Below are positions 44,945 to 52,837 of a DNA stretch of 57,436 bases, piece after piece. Position 1 is the first letter of the stretch. The number at the start of each line of letters is the position of its first letter. The notes beneath the pieces are model-generated. The model ran no database searches. It saw only the letters and a list, made by a program, of their open reading frames with translations, and was not told the DNA's origin. This stretch comes from an uncultured Acidobacteriia bacterium (GTDB lineage: Bacteria > Acidobacteriota > Terriglobia > Bryobacterales > Bryobacteraceae), in contig CAIRSA010000503.1 of NCBI GenBank assembly GCA_903881085.1, positions 1 to 57,436 of the forward strand, read 5' to 3'. Both the position numbers and the translations under genes were made by a program.

Positions 44945-47410
44945 ATGGTGCGAATCCTTGCCCACCCAATCGGGAAATTCTTTGTCGTTCTCTTTGCCAT
45001 CCTGCTTCTAGCCGGCGTTGGAACCTTTTCCTACTTCTACATTAAGTATTCCAAGCTGATCGATGAAAAGCTTGCAGCGGGGCCGTTCCCGAACACCTCC
45101 ATGCTATTTGCAGCGCCGAGGCAGGTTGCCGTAGGGGATGAGACATCGCAAGAGGAGATCATCGCCAGTTTGCGCCGCAGCGGCTACAGTGAATCATCCA
45201 GCAATCGCATGGGGTGGTATAACCTGCGGCCGGATGCGATCGAAGTGAACCCGGGCGTGGATTCCTATTTCCGGCAAGAGGCCGCTGTCGTCAAGTTCGC
45301 CGAGGGCAAGGTATCGAAGATCATCCTCACCAGCGACACTACTGACCGCACCGTTTACCAGCTTGAGCCGGAACTGGTCACCAACCTGTTTGACCGCAAG
45401 CGCGAAAAGCGCCGACTGGTGCGGTTCGACGATATCCCAAAGATTGTGGTGCAGGCCATTGTTTCAGTGGAAGACAAACGATTCTTTCAGCACGCAGGGT
45501 TCGATCCTTTGCGTATTGCCAAGTCGGCTTATGTAGACGTAAGCAAAGGCTACATGGCGCAGGGTTCGTCGACGCTGACGATGCAGTTGGCACGTAATTT
45601 CTGGCTCAGCCCGGAAAAGACATGGGAGCGCAAGGCTGCGGAAATGATGATCACCATTGCGCTGGAACAAAAGAAGAGCAAGGAAGAGATCTTCGAATAT
45701 TACGCAAACCAGGTGGACCTTGGGCGGCGCGGCAGCTTCAGTATTCGTGGCGTTGGCGAGGCAGCGCAGGCGTATTTTGGCAAGGACCTGCGGGCGTTGA
45801 CGATTCCCGAGGCAGCAACCATTGCCGGACTGATCCAGCGGCCGAGCTTCACCAACCCGACGCGCTGGCCGGAGCGGGCCAAGTCGCGGCGCAATGTTGT
45901 GCTATCGCTGATGCGCGAAAACGGCTACATCGACGACAAGCAGTACGCCGATGCCACGGCGGCAGAGATGACCGTAGTGAAGGGCGGATCGGATTCCGCG
46001 GATGCACCTTATTTTGTCGACCTGGTGAACGATGGACTGATCGAACAGTTTCAGGATTACGATTTCCAGAACAGCTCGTACCGCGTTTACACCACCATCG
46101 ACATGAACCTGCAGCGGGCGGCGGCCGAGGCCGTGCGGGCGGGCATGGCCGAGGTGGACGAACAATTGAAGCGGCGTAAGGTGAAGACCGAAGCGCAGGT
46201 GGCGCTGGTGGCGCTGGATCCGCAAACGGGCGAGATCAAGGCTCTGGTGGGCGGACGAAATTACGGACTCAGCCAGTTAAATCGCGCGCTGGCGAAGCGG
46301 CAGCCGGGCAGTTCGTTCAAGCCGTTTGTCTATGCGGCGGCGATGAACACGGGGCTGGAAGACGGGGCGAAGGTCTTCACGCCGGCTTCAACCATTCTGG
46401 ATGAGCCGACTACGTTTTGGTTCGACAGCAAGCCGTATGAGCCAAGCAATCACATGGGAGAATACTTCGGCACGGTGACGATCAGGCAGGCGATTGCCAA
46501 ATCGTTGAATATTCCGGCGGTGAAGGCGGCCGAGGCCGTAGGCTACGACAAAGTAGTTAGCCTGGCGCGGCAGGCCGGCATGAATCTGAATATCCAGCCG
46601 ACTCCGGCGATTGCCCTGGGGGCGTATGAAGTTACGCCGATTGAGGTGGCGGGGGGGTATACGATCTTCGCCAACAAGGGAATTTATGTAAAGCCGAACT
46701 GGATTTCAGCGATCCGCAGCGACATGGGGCGGTCGATCTTCGAAAATAAGCCGGTGCGCCGGCAGGTACTGGATCCGAGGGTTTCCTACCTGATGGTGAG
46801 CCTGATGGAAGAGGTTTTGCGATCGGGCACAGGAGCAGGCACGCGGGCGCGCGGCTTCCTTTTGCCGGCTGCGGGCAAGACCGGCACATCGCACGACGGC
46901 TGGTTCGCGGGCTTTACCTCTAAGTTGATTTGCGTAGTTTGGGTCGGCTTCGACGATAACAAGGAGCTGCACCTGGAAGGCGCCCGGTCCGCTTTACCGG
47001 TGTGGACTGAGTTCATGAAGAAGGCTCACGAGTACCGCGAATACCGCGGGGCGCGCGCGTTCAGCGCACCGGACGGGATTGTGAGCGTGGAGATCGATCC
47101 GATGAGCGGCCAGTTGGCGACCGGGGCTTGCCCGAATCCGCGTTCAGAGGTTTTCATCACCGGGACACAACCGATTGAGGGATGCCATTTGCACGGCGGC
47201 GGGGGATCGCGGACGGCGACGCAAGTGGCCGGTTGGGACACGCCGGTTGCAGACCAGGAGAAGGCGGAAGAGGTTCAGGATCGACCAAGAAGCCGCGTGG
47301 TAAAGACGAAACCAAGGGTTAAGGCAGAAACGGCGGAGGCGCCAGCGCCCGCCCCGACTGAGGAGCGGAAGGGGTTCTTCGGGCGGATCAAGGATTTGCT
47401 GAAGAAGTAG
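44945..47410 (+). CDS. Class A penicillin-binding protein (transglycosylase-transpeptidase)
   Basis: 821 residues. Membrane anchor at about 10-35. The GT51 transglycosylase domain carries VSVEDKRFFQHAGFDP, QGSSTLTMQLARNFWL and EQKKSKEEIFEYYANQVDLG. The transpeptidase has active Ser456 in PGSSFKPFVYAAAM (SxxK with Lys459), KSLN as the SxN motif and KTGTS (Lys645). It also has a basic tail. It makes and cross-links peptidoglycan in the periplasm. An N-terminal segment (PNTSMLFAAPRQVAVGDE) resembles the UvrB-like domain 2 of PBP1b. Flanked by family B repeats downstream. Confidence 0.96.
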   Translation: MVRILAHPIGKFFVVLFAILLLAGVGTFSYFYIKYSKLIDEKLAAGPFPNTSMLFAAPRQVAVGDETSQEEIIASLRRSGYSESSSNRMGWYNLRPDAIEVNPGVDSYFRQEAAVVKFAEGKVSKIILTSDTTDRTVYQLEPELVTNLFDRKREKRRLVRFDDIPKIVVQAIVSVEDKRFFQHAGFDPLRIAKSAYVDVSKGYMAQGSSTLTMQLARNFWLSPEKTWERKAAEMMITIALEQKKSKEEIFEYYANQVDLGRRGSFSIRGVGEAAQAYFGKDLRALTIPEAATIAGLIQRPSFTNPTRWPERAKSRRNVVLSLMRENGYIDDKQYADATAAEMTVVKGGSDSADAPYFVDLVNDGLIEQFQDYDFQNSSYRVYTTIDMNLQRAAAEAVRAGMAEVDEQLKRRKVKTEAQVALVALDPQTGEIKALVGGRNYGLSQLNRALAKRQPGSSFKPFVYAAAMNTGLEDGAKVFTPASTILDEPTTFWFDSKPYEPSNHMGEYFGTVTIRQAIAKSLNIPAVKAAEAVGYDKVVSLARQAGMNLNIQPTPAIALGAYEVTPIEVAGGYTIFANKGIYVKPNWISAIRSDMGRSIFENKPVRRQVLDPRVSYLMVSLMEEVLRSGTGAGTRARGFLLPAAGKTGTSHDGWFAGFTSKLICVVWVGFDDNKELHLEGARSALPVWTEFMKKAHEYREYRGARAFSAPDGIVSVEIDPMSGQLATGACPNPRSEVFITGTQPIEGCHLHGGGGSRTATQVAGWDTPVADQEKAEEVQDRPRSRVVKTKPRVKAETAEAPAPAPTEERKGFFGRIKDLLKK

Positions 47411-47412
47411 TG

Positions 47413-47450
47413 GCGTGAGTGCCACTCGGCGCGCAGAGTAACAATCCAAT
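47413..47450. repeat. Family B repeat, decayed
   Basis: GAGTGCCACTCGG as in other copies, then CGCAGAGTAACAATCCAAT, a damaged second half. It starts 2 bases after the penicillin-binding protein stop. Confidence 0.6.
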
Positions 47451-47532
47451 ACTACTCGTTTTTGATTGGCCACGCGTTATACGCTGGCGGATGGGATTAT
47501 CCGAAGAATCCAAGTCGCATCCTCAGTTCCAG

Positions 47533-47611
47533 CTGTGTTTATCCGTGGTTAACTTCTTAGTGCTCGTTTTGGGTTGATATTCTCAAGAACATTAACCACG
47601 GATAAACACAG
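47533..47611. repeat. Perfect 20-bp inverted repeat with common interspersed sequence
   Basis: CTGTGTTTATCCGTGGTTAA (47533-47552) and its exact complement at 47592-47611, separated by 39 bases. The right arm continues into GATGGACACAGATGAACAC. This phrase is a known recurring sequence in many bacterial genomes. A stable cruciform or hairpin is expected. Confidence 0.75.
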
Positions 47612-47651
47612 ATGGACACAGATGAACACAACGCTGAATTCCTCACCGCGA

Positions 47652-47688
47652 AAAACCAGTGGCATTGGATTGCGAATCTACAGTGCGG
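47652..47688. repeat. Family B repeat, partial
   Basis: GGCATTGGATTGCGAATCTACAGTGCGG resembles 11-38 (GACATTGGATTACCAATCTGCC) in order and spacing. It ends directly at the stop codon of the BamE-like gene. Confidence 0.5.
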
Positions 47689-48159
47689 CTATTGGATCAC
47701 GTCAGTGACTTTGCCATCCACCAGGCGGACCGCTCCAAGCGTTGTACCATTGGCGCGATAACGATAGACTTCCGCCAACTGGCTGTCTTCTGGAATCGTA
47801 ATTCTCGAAGAGGGAGTACCAACTTTGGCAAGGAGTTCTTCCCGCTTCATACCAATCTGAATAGCGCGGAACTCTGACGGCATCACCTCAGGAAGCGGCG
47901 GTGCGGGGGGCATCGTGGCGAATCGTACGGTGGCCGCCGGCGCGGTGGGGCGCGGCTCCTCCTTCTTGGCAACCTTTGTCCCGGCGGCCTGCTCAAGGAG
48001 CGAGCTGGCTTTGCCCATGATATTGCTTGCCGCATCGGAAACCGGCTTTCCAGCTACGCCAGCCACGCTACCGCCGGAAGCGGCAATCGCATGTTCAAGA
48101 ATCACCTGAGGAAAGGCTGCGGGGACAAGCAGGAGCGCAAAGAACGTAAATCGAAGCAT
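47689..48159 (-). CDS. BamE/SmpA-like exported protein
   Basis: 156 residues with a signal peptide (FTFFALLLVPAAFPQ). The C-terminal part IQIGMKREELLAKVGTPSSR, then VYRYRANGTTLGAVRLVDGK, matches the BamE/OmlA fold of two helices and a three-stranded sheet. No lipobox Cys, unlike true BamE, so a role in the outer-membrane assembly machine is doubtful. The Ala-rich linker after residue 30 is non-conserved. It begins 15 bases after the stop of the zinc-knuckle membrane protein. Confidence 0.65.
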   Translation of the reverse strand: MLRFTFFALLLVPAAFPQVILEHAIAASGGSVAGVAGKPVSDAASNIMGKASSLLEQAAGTKVAKKEEPRPTAPAATVRFATMPPAPPLPEVMPSEFRAIQIGMKREELLAKVGTPSSRITIPEDSQLAEVYRYRANGTTLGAVRLVDGKVTDVIQ

Positions 48160-48174
48160 AAGACTCCTTAAAGA

Positions 48175-49137
48175 TTAAATAGCGTAGGGTTCGATGAAGG
48201 AAAGATACAAGTAAGAACGGAGTTTTTCCAGGAAGCGATCGGCATCGGAGATGCTTACCCAACGGATGCTTGCCTCTTCACCCTTCTCCTTGAAGAAGCC
48301 GATACCACCCTTCGAAAGGCGGGCATCCTGCCATACATCCACCACCTGGCCATCGATGGCAGTTATGAACTTGTCGCCCTTCACTTTCACTTGCACGTGA
48401 TAAGGCGTGTCTTTGTCGATGGCTATAGGCAGAGGCAGGGAGATCCGCTTGCTTTCCCGGCCGCGCAGCATGGAGAAGCGGACAATCTCCGCTGTTGGCG
48501 AACCAGCCGTTTTGCTCAGGTTGATTTTTGAAGCGTAATAATTGCGGCTGTCATTGGCGCGGAAGGCCCAGCCCAAGCTCTTTTTCTCAATCTGTCCTTC
48601 GAACTCCAGCCGGTAATCGGTCAGGTTCTTTGAATCCTCCCATATCTTCAAAGCTCCCAATTTGACACCGAATTCGCTCAAGCCCCAGTCGCCCGATCCA
48701 ACGGAAGGGCCTTGCCAGTTGCGAAGACCGGCGCGGAAGTCCTCCTGCAGGCGAACCTGCGGCTTCGGTTTGGGGATGCGTTCGAGTGCCCCCTGCAGGC
48801 TCTGCCAGATTGCATTGCTGCCTGAACCGGAGCGGCGCTGTGCCGGGGCATGCTGGCCCGACTGGTCCATCATGGCCACGATGATCACGCCCAGAACGGA
48901 AAGGCCCAAGGCCGTGAAGGTGGACGGGCCGACAGAGGACGTCGACTTGGCACTGGCCGCTTTCGCCGGCGCATGATCCAGCCAGGCTTCTTCAAATTCT
49001 CCGTTTAAATCCGGTTCATCGCGCAGAGCTCGAGCGGAAGGAGTCCGAGCCATACTGCGGTGTGCGTCGCAGCAGAACTCGCTGTCCTTGAATCTCCTCA
49101 TGAGGCCGATATTTTTATGGCACAAATGGCAATGCAT
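48175..49137 (-). CDS. Membrane protein with N-terminal zinc knuckle and LamG-like periplasmic domain
   Basis: 320 residues. Cys3, Cys6 and Cys22/23 with His in MHCHLCHKNIGLM and SEFCCDAHR form a treble-clef-like zinc site on the inner side. One helix (about 72-92, FTALGLSVLGVIIVAMM) spans the membrane. The rest (RLQEDFRAGLRNWQG, YRLEFEGQIEKKSLGWAF, YHVQVKVKGDKFITAIDGQV) is a concanavalin/DUF1080-like beta-sandwich on the outer side. A link between a cytoplasmic zinc site and an outer glycan-binding domain in a single protein is unusual. Function unknown. Confidence 0.7.
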   Translation of the reverse strand: MHCHLCHKNIGLMRRFKDSEFCCDAHRSMARTPSARALRDEPDLNGEFEEAWLDHAPAKAASAKSTSSVGPSTFTALGLSVLGVIIVAMMDQSGQHAPAQRRSGSGSNAIWQSLQGALERIPKPKPQVRLQEDFRAGLRNWQGPSVGSGDWGLSEFGVKLGALKIWEDSKNLTDYRLEFEGQIEKKSLGWAFRANDSRNYYASKINLSKTAGSPTAEIVRFSMLRGRESKRISLPLPIAIDKDTPYHVQVKVKGDKFITAIDGQVVDVWQDARLSKGGIGFFKEKGEEASIRWVSISDADRFLEKLRSYLYLSFIEPYAI

Positions 49138-49426
49138 AGAGAACCGCTTAAATCTATCGCCAGAGAAACCCTGGCAATAATATTGTGCACCAGATATTGT
49201 CGAATTGAAGCCATCCTAGGATTGTTTAGTACCCTTACTAAGGCATTCTGCTGGGGTTTGGAAACTCAGGTCTCATCCTGGGTGGGTTATGTGGCTTGTC
49301 CAGGAGGTGTGTACGTGTCCGGAAGTGTCCGTACGCGCCGGATGCGCGGTCCTATAAGGTTTTTCTTCTAAGGTGCGGAGATCGGAGATGGTTGCGCATG
49401 TCTTGATTTGCGATAAGCTGTGAACA

Positions 49427-50041
49427 ATGCTTACTGAGCTTTCTCGACGCGCGTTTGGCCTCAGCGCGCTGGCGCCTTTGTTGCGAGGGGCATCCCCGCG
49501 GCCTCTGTTTAATGGAAAGGACTTCAGCGGCTGGCGGAAGGCCGGCAACGGCATCTGGAGCATAGAGGACAGCCTTGTCGCCGGGCGCTTCGATCAGGCC
49601 AAGCCAGGTCCAGGTTATCTTATGACCGAGGAGGAGTTCACGGATTTCGACCTGAAAGTAGAATACTGGATTTCGAAAGAGGGCAACAGCGGCGTGTATG
49701 TACGTGAACCGAAGCGGGCGTGGGGGCCAAAAGGTGACGACCGGCCGGGCTTCGGTGCGGCGGGCGGCTACGAAGTCCAGATCGATTATAACGACCAGAA
49801 AAACTATACCGGCGCCCTGTACAACTTCAGCCCCGCAACGAAACATACAGGCGGCGAAGAGCAGTGGATCGCGATGCGCGTGCTGTGCGAAGGGCCGCGC
49901 ATTCGCGTGTGGTCCGCAGGCGAGCTGGTGAATGATTTTTCGCCTTCGCGCTGTCTGAAAGGCGTAATCGGGTTGCAGATTCATGGCGGGAAGCCGCATG
50001 ATCACATAGTGAAGTTTCGTTCCATAGAGGTGACCGTATGA
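49427..50041 (+). CDS. DUF1080 / 3-keto-disaccharide hydrolase-type exported protein
   Basis: 204 residues with a Tat-type leader (SRRAFGLSALAPLLRG). The DUF1080 domain is nearly the whole protein: PRPLFNGKDFSGWRKAGNG, DFDLKVEYWISKEGNSGVYV, GGYEVQIDYNDQKNYTGALY. It lies upstream of a sulfatase and overlaps it by 4 bases (ATGA), so both are made together. Either enzymatic (keto-sugar hydrolysis) or carbohydrate-binding. Confidence 0.85.
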   Translation: MLTELSRRAFGLSALAPLLRGASPRPLFNGKDFSGWRKAGNGIWSIEDSLVAGRFDQAKPGPGYLMTEEEFTDFDLKVEYWISKEGNSGVYVREPKRAWGPKGDDRPGFGAAGGYEVQIDYNDQKNYTGALYNFSPATKHTGGEEQWIAMRVLCEGPRIRVWSAGELVNDFSPSRCLKGVIGLQIHGGKPHDHIVKFRSIEVTV

Positions 50042-51414
50042 TCGATTCGCGCCGGGGATTTCTTGCCAACATGGCGGCCGCGCCGTTGGCGGCTGCACAA
50101 ATGCCGCCGAAGCGGCTGAATATTCTTTACGTGCACTCGCACGATTCGGGGCGGTATCTTTCGCCTTACGGATACGCGGTGCCAACGCCGAACCTGAAGA
50201 AGCTGGCGACCGAAGGGGTGTTGTTCCGCAATGCCTTCAGCGCCGCGCCAACGTGCTCACCGAGCCGTGCTTCGCTGCTTACCGGACAATGCGCGCATCA
50301 AAACGGGATGCTCGGCCTGGCGCATCGAGGCTTCTCGCTGACCGATCCGAAGCGGCACGTCATTCACACGTTGCATGCGATTGGATACAAATCCGTGCTG
50401 GCCGGCATTCAGCATGTGGCGGCCAAACCGGAACAGGTGGGCTACACGGAGATTATGCGTCCGGCATCGAAGAAGGCTGCAGACGTGGCAACGCAGGCGG
50501 TGGCGTTTCTGGATAGCAAACCTACGGGGCCGTTCTTTCTCGATGCCGGTTTCCAAGAAACGCATCGCGAATATGACGCGCCGACGGCGGAAGACGATGC
50601 GCGATATATTCAGCCGCCTGCACCGATGCCAGACACGCCGATAACGCGCAAAGACATGGCCGGCTTCCACGCCAGCGCGCGCAAGCTGGATCGCGCGGTG
50701 GGCCGCATTCTGGATGCGTTGGCGCGCAACGGACTGGCGGAAAACACGCTGGTCATCAGCACTACCGACCACGGCCTGGCCTTCCCGCGCATGAAGTGTA
50801 ATCTGACTGACACGGGCTGGGGAGTGTCGATGATCCTGCGCGGACCTGGGGTGTTGCAGGGCGGCAAGGTGGTGGATGCGATGGTGTCGCACCTTGACAT
50901 TTTTCCGACGCTGTGCGAGCTGATGGCGATTCCGCCGCCGGCGTGGCTGGAGGGAAAGTCGCTGCTGCGCGTGCTAAGCGGCACAGCCGCCGAAATCCAC
51001 GACGAAGTATTCGCCGAGGTGAACTATCATGCCTCGTACGAGCCGGCGCGGGCTGTGCGCACGCATCGCTACAAGTACATTCGCCGCTGGGACGAGCGCC
51101 ATCTGCCGGTATTGCCAAACTGCGATGACAGCCCGAGCAAGAGCCTATGGCTGGAGTATGGCTGGAAGCAAAAGGCGCTGGCCAGCGAAGAGCTGTATGA
51201 CCTGGTATTCGATCCGAATGAGCAGAATAATCTGGCGGGAAGCGAAAAGGCGTCCGGCGCTTTGAAAGAGATGCGCGGACGGCTTGAGGCTTGGATGAAA
51301 CGGACGAACGATCCGTTGCTGCGCGGCGCGGTGGCGGCGCCGGCCGGAGCAAAAGTGAATCCGGCCGATGGGACCTCTCCGCGTGAGCCCGTGGTGGACG
51401 CGCGGGCTAAGTAA
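50038..51414 (+). CDS. Exported type I sulfatase (heparan N-sulfatase-like)
   Basis: 458 residues with Tat-type leader (DSRRGFLANMAAAPLAAA). The active-site Cys73 lies in APTCSPSRASLLTG, the CxPSR motif that is converted to formylglycine. The opening NILYVHSHDSGRYLSPYG resembles heparan N-sulfatase-like (SGSH-related) members. Metal-site candidates are VISTTDHGLAFPR and the His in QETHREYD. The C-terminal subdomain is normal. It needs a formylglycine-generating enzyme or an anaerobic maturase encoded elsewhere. Substrate unknown. Confidence 0.9.
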   Translation: MIDSRRGFLANMAAAPLAAAQMPPKRLNILYVHSHDSGRYLSPYGYAVPTPNLKKLATEGVLFRNAFSAAPTCSPSRASLLTGQCAHQNGMLGLAHRGFSLTDPKRHVIHTLHAIGYKSVLAGIQHVAAKPEQVGYTEIMRPASKKAADVATQAVAFLDSKPTGPFFLDAGFQETHREYDAPTAEDDARYIQPPAPMPDTPITRKDMAGFHASARKLDRAVGRILDALARNGLAENTLVISTTDHGLAFPRMKCNLTDTGWGVSMILRGPGVLQGGKVVDAMVSHLDIFPTLCELMAIPPPAWLEGKSLLRVLSGTAAEIHDEVFAEVNYHASYEPARAVRTHRYKYIRRWDERHLPVLPNCDDSPSKSLWLEYGWKQKALASEELYDLVFDPNEQNNLAGSEKASGALKEMRGRLEAWMKRTNDPLLRGAVAAPAGAKVNPADGTSPREPVVDARAK

Positions 51415-51418
51415 TGCC

Positions 51419-52789
51419 ATGATCAGCCGCCGCCAATTATTGCTCTCCGCCGCCGTGAAGCGGCGGCCGCCAAACGTGCTATTCCTATGTTCCGACCAGC
51501 ACTTGACCAGCGCGGCGGGCTGCTATGGCAGCCGCGAAGTGCGCACGCCGAACATCGACGCGATCGCCGCGACGGCCACCCGATTCAACCATGCCTACTG
51601 CCAGGCGCCGGTGTGCGTGCCGTCGCGCGGGTCGATTATCACCAGTCAGTATCCGCACAAGCACGGGGCGCGCATTCTGCAAGACGCGCTGCCCGATGAT
51701 GCGCGCACGGTGGCGCATTTTTTCAAGGAGCGCGGCTACGCCACGGCGGCGATCGGCAAGATGCATTTTGTGGACGAGACGCGGCGTCACGGGTTCGATC
51801 ACCGGCTGCACGAAGGTAGTTTTCTGGAGACATTGACGGCCGAAGAACGCACGCAGTTCAAGCGCGATCAGGGCGGCGCGGAGGGGGTCGAAGGGCGGCC
51901 ATCGCCGCTCGCTGACCGCTTTTTTCAGGACTATTGGTTCGCCGATGAATCAGTGAAGTTTCTGCACGCGAACCGGGACCGTCCGTTTTGTCTATGGACT
52001 TCTTTCTTCATGCCGCACACGCCGCTAGTGCCACAGGAACGCTTCTTCAAATCGTATGATCCGGCAAAGCTCACGCTGCCGAAACGTTCGGAGCACGAAT
52101 TGGAAGCGGGCTTTCAGGGCCACTTGATTCGCGCCCGCGAACGGGGCTGGTACGGGCAGACGGACGCGCAGTTGCGCCAATCGTTGCAGGGCTATTACGG
52201 CAACGTATCGCAGATGGATGCCTGCGTGGGCAGGGTGTTCAATGCGCTGCGCGAACTCGGACTGGACCGCAACACGGTGGTGGTCTACACGTCGGACCAT
52301 GGCGAGATGGCGGGCGCACATCGCATGTGGACCAAGCACAACATGTATGAGCAGTCAGTCAACGTGCCGCTGATGATCAGCGCACCGCGCGATGTGCGGG
52401 CCAACGCGCTGGCAAACCAGATGGTGGAGCAGGTGGATCTGTTCCCCACCCTTGCCGACCTGTGCGGCTTCGCGCCGCCCCGAGAATTGGCCGGCCGCAG
52501 CTTTGCGCCGCTGCTGCGAGGGAAGCGCTTTCAGGCGCGCGAGTTCGCATATTCGGAGTATTACTTCTGCCGCAACGTGTTCACGCGCGACGACCGCTTT
52601 GTAGGCAAGCCACCCATTGTGATGGTGCGCACGGACCGCTGGAAGTTCAACTTTTTGAGTTGGGAGCGGTGCGAGTTGTTTGATATGCAGACGGACCCCG
52701 GCGAGTTTGAGAACGTGGTGGACGCGGTTGGTAACGCCGGAATCGTGCGTGAATTGCGCGCGCAGGCAGAGCGGGTGTTTGGGGGGTAA
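51419..52789 (+). CDS. Exported type I sulfatase (arylsulfatase/choline-sulfatase-like)
   Basis: 456 residues from the ATG at 51419, 4 bases after the previous stop. Tat-like leader MISRRQLLLSAAVKRR. The CxPSR motif is PVCVPSRGSIITSQYP with Cys66. NVLFLCSDQHLTSAAGCYG and VYTSDHGEMAGAHRMW provide the metal-binding residues. The SDQH start is typical of arylsulfatases and choline sulfatases. With the previous sulfatase and the DUF1080 protein it makes a unit for sulfated carbohydrate breakdown. Confidence 0.9.
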   Translation: MISRRQLLLSAAVKRRPPNVLFLCSDQHLTSAAGCYGSREVRTPNIDAIAATATRFNHAYCQAPVCVPSRGSIITSQYPHKHGARILQDALPDDARTVAHFFKERGYATAAIGKMHFVDETRRHGFDHRLHEGSFLETLTAEERTQFKRDQGGAEGVEGRPSPLADRFFQDYWFADESVKFLHANRDRPFCLWTSFFMPHTPLVPQERFFKSYDPAKLTLPKRSEHELEAGFQGHLIRARERGWYGQTDAQLRQSLQGYYGNVSQMDACVGRVFNALRELGLDRNTVVVYTSDHGEMAGAHRMWTKHNMYEQSVNVPLMISAPRDVRANALANQMVEQVDLFPTLADLCGFAPPRELAGRSFAPLLRGKRFQAREFAYSEYYFCRNVFTRDDRFVGKPPIVMVRTDRWKFNFLSWERCELFDMQTDPGEFENVVDAVGNAGIVRELRAQAERVFGG

Positions 52790-52837
52790 ATGTCGCGCCC
52801 ACTCCATTTGGTGCAAGAATGTCAAATGGGAGAAATC

